DNA of 11,689 nt from an uncultured Verrucomicrobiota bacterium. Lineage in GTDB: Bacteria; Verrucomicrobiota; Kiritimatiellia; RFP12; UBA1067. The stretch covers positions 1-11,689 of the forward strand of contig CAMNLN010000085.1 of assembly GCA_946543025.1 (NCBI GenBank), in the 5' to 3' direction. Shown piece after piece: positions 5,704 through 11,689 of this stretch; within the stretch, counting starts at the first letter, position 1; every line of letters starts with the position of its first letter. The notes beneath the pieces are model-generated. The model ran no database searches and was not told the DNA's origin. It worked only from the letters and a program-made list of their open reading frames with translations. The position numbers and the translations under genes are program-made.

Positions 5704-7431
5704 CTAGCGCACGACCGTGACGCCGGGCGGCGCGTCGATCTTCGTGTCGATCGTGCCGTCTGGACGCTTCTCGTGGCGGACGCGCACCACGCCCTGCGCC
5801 GTCGGGAGAGCGCCCTCCGCCCAGGCAAGGTCGCCGAGGAACGGCTTCACGCGCACGGTCTTGCCGCCCACGTCGAGCGTTTCGATGCCGAGCACGTGCG
5901 CGATGCACCACGCCGCCGGGCCGGAGCTCCAGCCGTGGCAGAGCGAATGGCGATAGCCGGGATAGCAGAACTCGCCGAAGTCGCCGTGGATGTCCTTCTT
6001 GTCGGGCACGGGCATCTCGTCAAGACGCGTGGCGTTGTTCGTCCAGGAAAGGCTGAAATCCTCCCAGAAGCTCGTCGCGCCCATGTCGAGCATCCCGCCC
6101 CAGTAGTCGCGCACCGTGTCGAGCGCGCGCTGGTTCTCGCCGGCGGCGCTCATCGCCTCCAGCATGTAGTAGCCGTAGAAGGTGGAGACGCCGTCGTGCC
6201 CGTTCTGGCCGAGCACTTTGGCGAACATCTCCTTCGGGTCGCTCAGCCCGCCGAGCGCGAGGAGCGCGGCGGCGGATTTCGCGCCGCAAGGATCCTGCTT
6301 GACGGCACGCAACTTCGCCGCGCCCGCTCGGCAACGCTTGGCAAGATCCACGTCGCCCAACACCTCGGCGATCGCCGCCGCGTTGTCCAGCGTGATCGCG
6401 TGCAAGGCCTGCGTACCGGCCCTCACGGCAGGCTGGTTGTGCTGCGTCGGCCAGTCCAGAAAACCCTTCTGCTGCGAACGCCCGTCAGGCCCGACCTGCG
6501 CCAGCACATGCTCGATGGTCGGCTTCAGGTATGCCTGCCGCGCCTTGAGATAGCCGGCGTCTCCGGTGAACACGTACCAGTCGTGCACGTTCAGCAGAAA
6601 CCACAGGGTGTAGTTCGGCATGCCGTTCATCCAGGCGTTCGTCGGCGTCGTAGCGGCGGCGTAGTCGAGCGAGTCGCGCAGCACGTCCGCCGCCCCGAAC
6701 ACGGAGAGGATCGTGCGCGTCTCCGGGTGCGTGTCGCCCATCCAGACGAGCCGGTCGCGCTTGATGCCGTCCCACAGAAACTCCTGGCAGCAGAGGTGGA
6801 CGGTGCGCACGGCGGTCTCCCACACCTGGTTCAGCCGCTCGTCCGAGGATATGAACGCACCGAGGCGCGGCATCTGCCGCATGAGCGAAATCGCACGTAC
6901 GCATTCCAGGTTCACCTTGCCCGTCGTCACGAGGTCGAGCCGCACGAAACGGAAGCCCGTGTTGCCAATCTCGAGCGTGCCCATGTGGGGGACCAGGTAC
7001 TCCCCATCGCGGATCGCGTGGTCGTTGCCCGCGCACTTGTAGCCGTAGAGCGCCATCGCCTCGCCCACGCTTTCGCCGAAGCGCACATGCAGTTTCATGC
7101 CGCGCGGACTTTGGTTGCAGATCTGGAGTCCGCCGTGCAGCTCACGTCCGAAGTCGAGCAGCACGGACGCCGGCTCGCCCCTGTTTTCCAGCACACATCC
7201 GATCTGGCGCCCCCACTGCCCTTCGGGGATCTGCCCGTAGCGCGGCTTCAACAGCGATTCCGCGTTCACCACGGCCGACTGTCTGTTGTAGCCGGTCATT
7301 CCCGATGTCCACACCACCCGCGTCGGCGCCACGAACGAGCGTACGCGCGGATCCGGCTGCCCCGGCTCGAGGGCGAACAGAAATCCTCCCGCCGCCAGAC
7401 ACAAGCACATGCAAATCATTTTCGCCTTCAT
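5704..7431 (-). CDS. Secreted GH78-type alpha-L-rhamnosidase, compact form
   Basis: This 575-aa protein has a signal peptide (MKAKMICMCLCLAAGGFLFA). A beta-sandwich with 'ASVLLDFGRELHGGLQI' (88-104) and 'KLHVRFGES' precedes an (alpha/alpha)6-barrel region. The catalytic-region signature 'DGIKRDRLVWMGD' (221-233) matches the GH78 pattern in which two Asp and one acidic residue contact rhamnose. 'GATSFWEDF' supplies E457, the expected second catalytic glutamate, and 'LCHGWSSGP' (497-505) is the family's H.WS.GP motif. The C-terminal sandwich has 'VKPFLGDLAWAEGALPTAQG'. The family removes terminal alpha-L-rhamnose from plant or microbial glycans. Many GH78 enzymes are 700-1000 aa; this one lacks extra N-terminal modules. 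ATG 7431 overlaps the upstream stop codon (ATGA), so translation is probably coupled. The substrate is unknown, and a related inverting hydrolase specificity cannot be excluded. Confidence 0.87.
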   Translation of the reverse strand: MKAKMICMCLCLAAGGFLFALEPGQPDPRVRSFVAPTRVVWTSGMTGYNRQSAVVNAESLLKPRYGQIPEGQWGRQIGCVLENRGEPASVLLDFGRELHGGLQICNQSPRGMKLHVRFGESVGEAMALYGYKCAGNDHAIRDGEYLVPHMGTLEIGNTGFRFVRLDLVTTGKVNLECVRAISLMRQMPRLGAFISSDERLNQVWETAVRTVHLCCQEFLWDGIKRDRLVWMGDTHPETRTILSVFGAADVLRDSLDYAAATTPTNAWMNGMPNYTLWFLLNVHDWYVFTGDAGYLKARQAYLKPTIEHVLAQVGPDGRSQQKGFLDWPTQHNQPAVRAGTQALHAITLDNAAAIAEVLGDVDLAKRCRAGAAKLRAVKQDPCGAKSAAALLALGGLSDPKEMFAKVLGQNGHDGVSTFYGYYMLEAMSAAGENQRALDTVRDYWGGMLDMGATSFWEDFSLSWTNNATRLDEMPVPDKKDIHGDFGEFCYPGYRHSLCHGWSSGPAAWCIAHVLGIETLDVGGKTVRVKPFLGDLAWAEGALPTAQGVVRVRHEKRPDGTIDTKIDAPPGVTVVR

Positions 7432-8618
7432 GTCGTCTTCTCCTTCTCGATTGATTGCCGATACCAGTCGTTCTCGATGAGCGCCGGACAGATCCATGCC
7501 GTCACCGCCGCGCACTCCAGCCCGAACGGCAGGTAACCGGCGAAGCCCATGAGCGGCATCTCCCAGATCTGGAAACGGTGCACGAACGGCACCGCGTACA
7601 CCCACTTCGCGAGCGCAAAATAGTTCCACGTCTCCCAGCAGAATCCGCAGATCAGCGCCGCAAGCGCGAAGCGAAACACAACCGCCCAGTTCCCGACGGC
7701 CAGGCAGTCCAGCGCGCACGGCTCCTTCAGCGCCACCTGCACGAGCAGGAACACCATGAGCGGCGAAAGCCACAGGAGCGGATAGGCGTAGCGCGGGAAG
7801 AACACGATGCCCGTCAGCCCCAGCGCCGCGACGAACGCCAGCACGCTCACGGCCCGCCAGCCGCGCAGGTTGACCCTTCCCATGCCGGCGTAATGCTCGT
7901 CGGCGAACGGACGGAAGGTATGAAGAAACGCCGCCACCGCGCAGACGCCCGGCAGCACCGACGCGAAGCACACGGTCGCGTAGACGGTATATTCCGTCGC
8001 GCCGATGTTTGAAATGCCGAGGTAGTACCAGTTCCACACGTAGCGGTTCAGGTACTCGAAGAACCACCAGAAAAGCGAGCTCGCGGGGAACGTGGCCGCA
8101 TAGGCCCACGGATGGTCGGTCATCGGGCTGTGTCCGCTCCGCTTCACGCAGAGCGCGTTCATCAGGAGGATGAACCCCGCCCACACCGGCGCGTAGGAGA
8201 GCTGCACCTGCAACCGCTCCGAGAGCGGCGTAAACCAGCGGAAGTGCCAGTTCCAGGAGAGCATCCAGCCTGCCAAAAGAACAGCGACACCCAACCATCC
8301 CCACCAGGGGAAAGACGAAGAGCGAAAGGTGAAAGGTGAAGAGTTCGCGGAACGTGGCTTGAATGCGGCCTTGAGACAACGGGCAACGAGCGGTCGCAAG
8401 CACAGGAACGTGAAAAACATCATGGTGGCGAACCAGCCCCAGGAGAACGGACAGCGGTGGTTCCAGAGCTTTTCGGGATGGAAGCCCCAGTCCTCCGTGC
8501 GCGGCGGAAAGCTCTTCACCCCTTCCCAGATTTCGTCGTAGCCGCCCACCCAGGCGAAGAACGCGGGTGCGCCGAGAAGGATGACGGCCAGAATCAGATA
8601 GTGCAGCAACCGTTTCAT
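7428..8618 (-). CDS. Multi-pass membrane protein, family not recognised
   Basis: This 396-aa protein has about ten hydrophobic segments (roughly residues 4-24, 60-80, 104-122, 143-160, 172-190, 208-232, 256-274, 278-297, 311-328, 352-380). Two segments resemble one another: 'FEYLNRYVWNWYYLG' (187-201) and 'CWETWNYFALAKWVYAV' (327-343). Each has E-x-x-N followed by W and Y, suggesting an internal duplication with conserved polar residues in or near the membrane. A later motif is 'WEMPLMGFAGYLPFGLEC' (352-369). I have seen such motifs in conserved hypothetical membrane proteins but know no function; E..N/W.Y patterns vaguely recall carotenoid-cyclase-like membrane proteins, a weak comparison. 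Residues 93-104, in the loop between the second and third segments, are encoded by a heptamer repeat. The start ATG 8618 overlaps the upstream TGA (ATGA), and the stop overlaps the next start the same way. An upstream in-frame ATG (8723) would overlap the previous gene and is rejected. Confidence 0.75.
   Translation of the reverse strand: MKRLLHYLILAVILLGAPAFFAWVGGYDEIWEGVKSFPPRTEDWGFHPEKLWNHRCPFSWGWFATMMFFTFLCLRPLVARCLKAAFKPRSANSSPFTFRSSSFPWWGWLGVAVLLAGWMLSWNWHFRWFTPLSERLQVQLSYAPVWAGFILLMNALCVKRSGHSPMTDHPWAYAATFPASSLFWWFFEYLNRYVWNWYYLGISNIGATEYTVYATVCFASVLPGVCAVAAFLHTFRPFADEHYAGMGRVNLRGWRAVSVLAFVAALGLTGIVFFPRYAYPLLWLSPLMVFLLVQVALKEPCALDCLAVGNWAVVFRFALAALICGFCWETWNYFALAKWVYAVPFVHRFQIWEMPLMGFAGYLPFGLECAAVTAWICPALIENDWYRQSIEKEKTT
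8306..8340 (-). repeat. Five-unit degenerate heptamer repeat within a coding region
   Basis: Reading the minus strand from 8340: TTCACCT, TTCACCT, TTCGCTC, TTCGTCT, TTCCCCT. The first two are exact copies of the main unit at 945-986; the rest are progressively degenerate. It encodes the Ser/Phe/Thr-rich loop SSPFTFRSSSFP of the membrane protein without breaking its frame (5 x 7 = 35 nt, not a multiple of 3, so any insertion needed flanking adjustment or is old). Confidence 0.65.
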
Positions 8619-9124
8619 TTCCAAAAGTCCCATACGCCACAGACCGTGATGGCCACAGCGATGCCGAAAAGAATGCCGACCAGCACCTCGCGCCGGTTGT
8701 GCCCCAGCCGCTCGCGCAACCATTCCGCCTCGAACTTTTCCTCGCCCGTCAAGTTCAGGTGTTGCACGATCCGGTTCAGGAGGCGCGCGTGGTCGCCGGC
8801 CGCACGGCGGACGGAGAGCGCGTCGGCGACCGTAATTGTGCCGAACCCGACAGCAATCATCGCCTCGGGCGAGTCAAACCCGTCCGTCAGCCCCACGGCG
8901 ATGGAGAGCGCTGTCACGAGGGCGGTGTGCGCACTCGGCATCCCGCCGGCCGCGCCAAAGAACTTCCTGTCGAACGTATGCGTACGGTACCAGCCGTGCG
9001 CCAGCTTGATGCACTGAGCAAGGCCGCCTGCGAGAAACGCGGAAATGAACCACGGGTGGCGGATGATCTCGAACGCGTTCAAGTCCCGCCAGTCCTTGAT
9101 TACGCCCATCGCAAACGACAGCAT
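8615..9124 (-). CDS. Divergent PAP2 family membrane protein (DUF212 / YuiD-like)
   Basis: This 169-aa protein is close to the usual length of the family (about 150-160 aa). Family hallmarks are present: 'GGMPSAHTA' (60-68), 'DALSVRRAAGDHARLLNRIV' (101-120) and 'LGHNRREVLVGILFG' (140-154), with hydrophobic segments around 27-40, 66-80, 88-100 and 147-163. The family is distantly related to PAP2 phosphatases and vanadium haloperoxidases; its substrate is not established, with a lipid phosphate a reasonable guess. The start ATG 9124 lies 4 nt after the upstream TAA. The SD GAGG is formed by the last codons of the upstream gene (ATGAGGTAA), and the stop TGA overlaps the next start. Both features point to translational coupling. 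The role beside an exoprotein and a rhamnosidase is unclear. Confidence 0.87.
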   Translation of the reverse strand: MLSFAMGVIKDWRDLNAFEIIRHPWFISAFLAGGLAQCIKLAHGWYRTHTFDRKFFGAAGGMPSAHTALVTALSIAVGLTDGFDSPEAMIAVGFGTITVADALSVRRAAGDHARLLNRIVQHLNLTGEEKFEAEWLRERLGHNRREVLVGILFGIAVAITVCGVWDFWK

Positions 9125-9128
9125 GACA

Positions 9129-11609
9129 TTACCTCATGATGATCTGGGTGCCGTTTTGGTGGTACACGTAAACGCTTTTGAGGTCAGAGGTGTACTTCAC
9201 CAACCAGTTCATCGGCCAGTCCGGCGCAAGGCCGAACGTGCCCGTGATGCCGTTGGGCGCATCCACGATCTTGTAGTGGTCGCTCCGCGCATGTGCGTCC
9301 AACTTCTCGACGTCCGCGAACCTCAGCGACAGGTTCGAGACATCCTGGTTCTGGTTGAACTTCACGCAGCCGCAGCCGTTCGTATTGCCGACAATCACGT
9401 AGTCGCCGGCGAGCGAACAAACATTGCCGAACGTGAGCGTGCCGTAGGTACCGTCGAATACGGCCGCGATGCCGTTCGTGACGACGAGCTTCGTGCAATA
9501 GACGACGTTGCCGACGCCCTCGACGCGGGCGACGGTCTGATCGAGGTCGTGGCCGGAGCTCCAGCTGCTGTTAAATCCGATTTGCGTGTGGGGTCCGATC
9601 TGGAGAGTCGTCGTTCCCGGCAGCACGTCCGCCACGCGGCACTGGAGCGTGCCGAAGTTGGCACCGGTGGTAAACACCGTGCGCGTCGGGCCGTTGTAGG
9701 AGCAGGGGGCCGCCTTGTCGCACAGCACCACGTCCTTGTTCTTGCCCAGGACGCAGGTCAGGCCGCCATCGTGCTCGGCACCGCTGACGAGCGGACGCGA
9801 CCACCAGACATGCTTCCCAAACGACGAGTCCAGCACCGCGCCGCCCTCGCGCACGCAGAAGTTCACGCCGTCCCACTTCGCGTGCGTAGACGCGTAGAAA
9901 AGCGAGCTGTACGCGTCATCCGGAACGTTCGACTGGAAGCGACCGCCGTCGAAGTTGAACGTGACGTCCTGGTCGTTGCCGTACTCAAGGAGCAATTTCT
10001 TCGGACGGATCACGCCGCCCTTGCCGAGGTTCATTTCGTTCTTGCAGGCCTTGGTCTGCCCGAGGCGGAACTCACCCACCACGAACTCGCCGCCATTCGA
10101 CACGGAGAGCTTGGAAGGCCCCGTCAAACCCATCAGCCAATGGCTGTTCGGCGTGTTGATCCTGCCGCCCACGACCTCGACGTGCCCGTAATTGCTGACT
10201 TCGGAGTAGTTGTTCTGCGTCGAGTACAGTTCGCCGGCCGTCAGCTTCAGATGACCCTTCGTGTTGCTGAACGAGGAACCGTTCCCCGTGACGTTCAAGA
10301 TTTCGGCGAGGCTGTGACCGCCCATCTTTTGGCCGCCCGACGCGAGGCGGAACACACCGTTCGTCACCTCCAGACAGGCGCCGACATACACCCGCCCGAG
10401 GCTGTTCGTGATCCCCTCGCCCGGACCGATAACCACCGTGCCGGCCCAGTCGCTTCGCACCTGGAACAGGTTGTTCGTCGTGTAGTCGAGGCCCGGGCTC
10501 GGCTCGGTCTTGATCTCGCCGCCGATGACGAGCCGTCCCTGCGAGCCGACATTGAACGTCTTGCCGCTCTTGACGAAGACCATGCGGTTGGAGTGTATGC
10601 TCATCGTGCCGCTCTCGCTGAAGAGCGTGTGTCCGCTCATGATCCAGATGTTGGTGGCCGGCGTGACGGGCAGCGCACCGAGGCACGAGTCGCCGTAAGC
10701 GCCGTTCAGCGCGAAGATGCCACTGCCCTCCAGCCACGTGCCGCCGCTGTAGGTGGAGTTCTTCGCGCGCCAGTAGAGCACCGAACTGCCGCCGACATGC
10801 AGGCCGCCGTCCGTCTCCCCTTCGCCGACGCCGCTCATGAAGGCGGGAGCGACGGTTGCGTTCGCGTTCAGCTCGATGTGGCATCCGCCTTCCAGCACGG
10901 TCGGCGTGACGAGGCTGTCGGCCCATGTCTTGTTGGAAATGCCGTCATTGAAGAGCGCCACGGCGGCGGTCGGATGGAGCACGCCGCCATTGAAGTTGAT
11001 GCGTCCGTAGCGCGAACCGTTGTCCTCCCAAAACTGTTTGACATACAGCGCGCCGCCCGCGTTCAGGTCGATGCTGAAATACTCTTTCTTGGCAGCCGTT
11101 CCAGCCTCCGCTCCGACCACCCGCAACTGCCCGGCCTTCACCACGCCGCCGTCGTTGATGACGATCCGCGACGACGGAAAAGTCCCCGTAAAGCCGTTCA
11201 TGAGGTCGTTGCCGAGACCCGTCGCGTCAAACGTGCCGTTCGTGACGAGGAGAATGCCGTTGTTCGAGTGGGCGTACGCGCCGCCGGTGATCTTCACTGT
11301 CGCGCCGCCGTCGACGATGAACGCGTCGCCGTTGTTGACGAAGGCCGCGTCCCCGTAGGCACCGCTCGACCCGGCACCGGAGATCGTCGTCATGCCTCCG
11401 TGGAAATTCAGCGTGCCGCCCGAGGACGTGAACGACGTGAGCGAGTTCGTGCCGGTCACGACGAGCGTGCCCTTGCCGCTCTTCGTGAAGCGCGTCGTGT
11501 TCGTCACGCTGTCCAGCGTCTGGGTCTCGCCCTCCGCCACGGTGTATGTGTCGCCACGCGTCATGCCGACAACCACCAGACATCCAACCGTCAGCAATAA
11601 CTTTTTCAT
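9129..11609 (-). CDS. Secreted autotransporter-type beta-strand-repeat protein, no barrel
   Basis: This 826-aa protein has a signal peptide (MKKLLLTVGCLVVVGMTRG, cleavage near residue 19). The mature part is rich in Gly, Asn, Thr and Val with short strand-turn units such as 'FTKSGKGTLVVTGTNSLT' (41-58), 'GGATVKITGG' and 'NSTYSGGTWLEGSGIFALNG' (284-303). These match the autotransporter-associated beta-strand repeat typical of large exoproteins in PVC bacteria, predicting a right-handed beta-helix. The C-terminus (...SVYVYHQNGTQIIMR) has no outer-membrane barrel, PEP-CTERM or LPXTG signal, so how it is retained or exported past the outer membrane is unknown. ATG 11609 is chosen because GAGGAG lies 10 nt upstream; the in-frame TTG at 11627 lies within that SD region and is rejected. 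It is the first gene of the right operon. Ligand or substrate cannot be inferred; a glycan-associated role would suit the downstream rhamnosidase. Confidence 0.83.
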   Translation of the reverse strand: MKKLLLTVGCLVVVGMTRGDTYTVAEGETQTLDSVTNTTRFTKSGKGTLVVTGTNSLTSFTSSGGTLNFHGGMTTISGAGSSGAYGDAAFVNNGDAFIVDGGATVKITGGAYAHSNNGILLVTNGTFDATGLGNDLMNGFTGTFPSSRIVINDGGVVKAGQLRVVGAEAGTAAKKEYFSIDLNAGGALYVKQFWEDNGSRYGRINFNGGVLHPTAAVALFNDGISNKTWADSLVTPTVLEGGCHIELNANATVAPAFMSGVGEGETDGGLHVGGSSVLYWRAKNSTYSGGTWLEGSGIFALNGAYGDSCLGALPVTPATNIWIMSGHTLFSESGTMSIHSNRMVFVKSGKTFNVGSQGRLVIGGEIKTEPSPGLDYTTNNLFQVRSDWAGTVVIGPGEGITNSLGRVYVGACLEVTNGVFRLASGGQKMGGHSLAEILNVTGNGSSFSNTKGHLKLTAGELYSTQNNYSEVSNYGHVEVVGGRINTPNSHWLMGLTGPSKLSVSNGGEFVVGEFRLGQTKACKNEMNLGKGGVIRPKKLLLEYGNDQDVTFNFDGGRFQSNVPDDAYSSLFYASTHAKWDGVNFCVREGGAVLDSSFGKHVWWSRPLVSGAEHDGGLTCVLGKNKDVVLCDKAAPCSYNGPTRTVFTTGANFGTLQCRVADVLPGTTTLQIGPHTQIGFNSSWSSGHDLDQTVARVEGVGNVVYCTKLVVTNGIAAVFDGTYGTLTFGNVCSLAGDYVIVGNTNGCGCVKFNQNQDVSNLSLRFADVEKLDAHARSDHYKIVDAPNGITGTFGLAPDWPMNWLVKYTSDLKSVYVYHQNGTQIIMR

Positions 11610-11616
11610 AGACAGG

Positions 11617-11624
11617 ATTCTCCT
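11617..11624 (-). promoter_or_regulatory. Shine-Dalgarno site deciding the exoprotein start
   Basis: The minus strand reads AGGAGAAT here, within the longer TTGAGGAGAATCC. The GAGGAG core lies about 10 nt before ATG 11609, which favours that ATG over the upstream in-frame TTG at 11627. Confidence 0.6.
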
Positions 11625-11643
11625 CAAGCCACAAGATGTCCGT

Positions 11644-11673
11644 ATCTTACCATAACCTCGTTCGGTTCGCCAA
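11644..11673 (-). promoter_or_regulatory. Candidate promoter of the right operon
   Basis: On the minus strand TTGGCG (11668-11673) and TAAGAT (11644-11649) are separated by 18 nt; each matches 4 of 6 consensus positions. The leader to ATG 11609 would be about 25-30 nt and contains the GAGGAG ribosome-binding site. Called by eye; sigma-factor preferences in this lineage are not known to me. Confidence 0.3.
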
Positions 11674-11689
11674 TTTCAATTCCTTCATT

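Noticed and set aside
6733..6771. Loss of a catalytic residue in the GH78 signature (Asp at position 226 where some members have Glu)
   Set aside because: The DGIKRDR form occurs, to my recollection, in a natural subfamily of GH78, so the Asp is not evidence of inactivation; E457 and the other acidic residues are present.
5314..7536. Long plus-strand open frame opposite the rhamnosidase
   Set aside because: It spans two minus-strand genes and an intergenic gap, has Arg/His/Val-biased composition and no family motifs, and is an antisense shadow.
9129..9400. Autotransporter barrel or PEP-CTERM signal at the exoprotein C-terminus
   Set aside because: The last 90 residues show neither alternating barrel strands ending in aromatic residues nor a PEP motif with hydrophobic helix and basic tail.
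9045..11600. Very long plus-strand open frame opposite the exoprotein gene
   Set aside because: Its translation is Arg/Val/His/Ala-rich with no domain or signal. It mirrors a minus-strand gene with clear signal peptide, SD and family motifs. Long antisense frames are common in GC-rich DNA.
11609..11627. Upstream TTG start for the exoprotein
   Set aside because: The TTG directly adjoins and its next codons form the GAGGAG ribosome-binding site of ATG 11609, and it would add charged residues before a good signal peptide.

Overview
All recognisable genes lie on the minus strand and read right to left. The DNA is GC-rich. The gene content points to the PVC group, most likely Kiritimatiellota, Verrucomicrobiota or Lentisphaerota: a pseudopilin with an N-terminal cleavage motif and a late H...DGH motif, an autotransporter-type beta-strand-repeat exoprotein without a barrel, large secreted repeat proteins, and a GH78 alpha-L-rhamnosidase. 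This assignment is an inference from family content; no marker gene is present.

Right half (about 11673 to 5704): a tightly packed four-gene unit. It starts with a secreted beta-helix/beta-strand-repeat protein. Next come a divergent-PAP2 (DUF212/YuiD-like) membrane protein 4 nt downstream, a multi-pass membrane protein of unrecognised family sharing an ATGA overlap, and a secreted GH78-type alpha-L-rhamnosidase sharing another ATGA overlap. The spacing implies one translationally coupled operon. A candidate promoter lies at the right end of the window.

Left half (about 5641 to 1 and beyond): after a 109-nt gap with a candidate extended -10 promoter, a second operon follows. It encodes a secreted protein built of three 201-residue repeats, a secreted protein of the 'VFGN / DLAD / EPDVDAV' surface-protein type, a pseudopilin, and an ABC importer gene. 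In the importer gene a BtuF/FepB-like binding domain runs in frame into a BtuC/FecCD permease, which continues off the left edge. I read this as a candidate cobamide or other metal-chelate uptake locus with its own secreted and surface components. The ligand is inferred, not shown, and no cobalamin riboswitch was found.

The most interesting signals are three. First, the binding-protein/permease fusion appears to lack the usual first permease helix. Second, its linker is encoded by a pair of tandem DNA palindromes. Third, a degenerate heptamer repeat (TTCACCT / AGGTGAA) makes up the whole junction between the pseudopilin and the fusion gene, and recurs, translated, inside a loop of the unrelated membrane protein near position 8320. 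Together these suggest small repeat elements tolerated inside or between coding regions.
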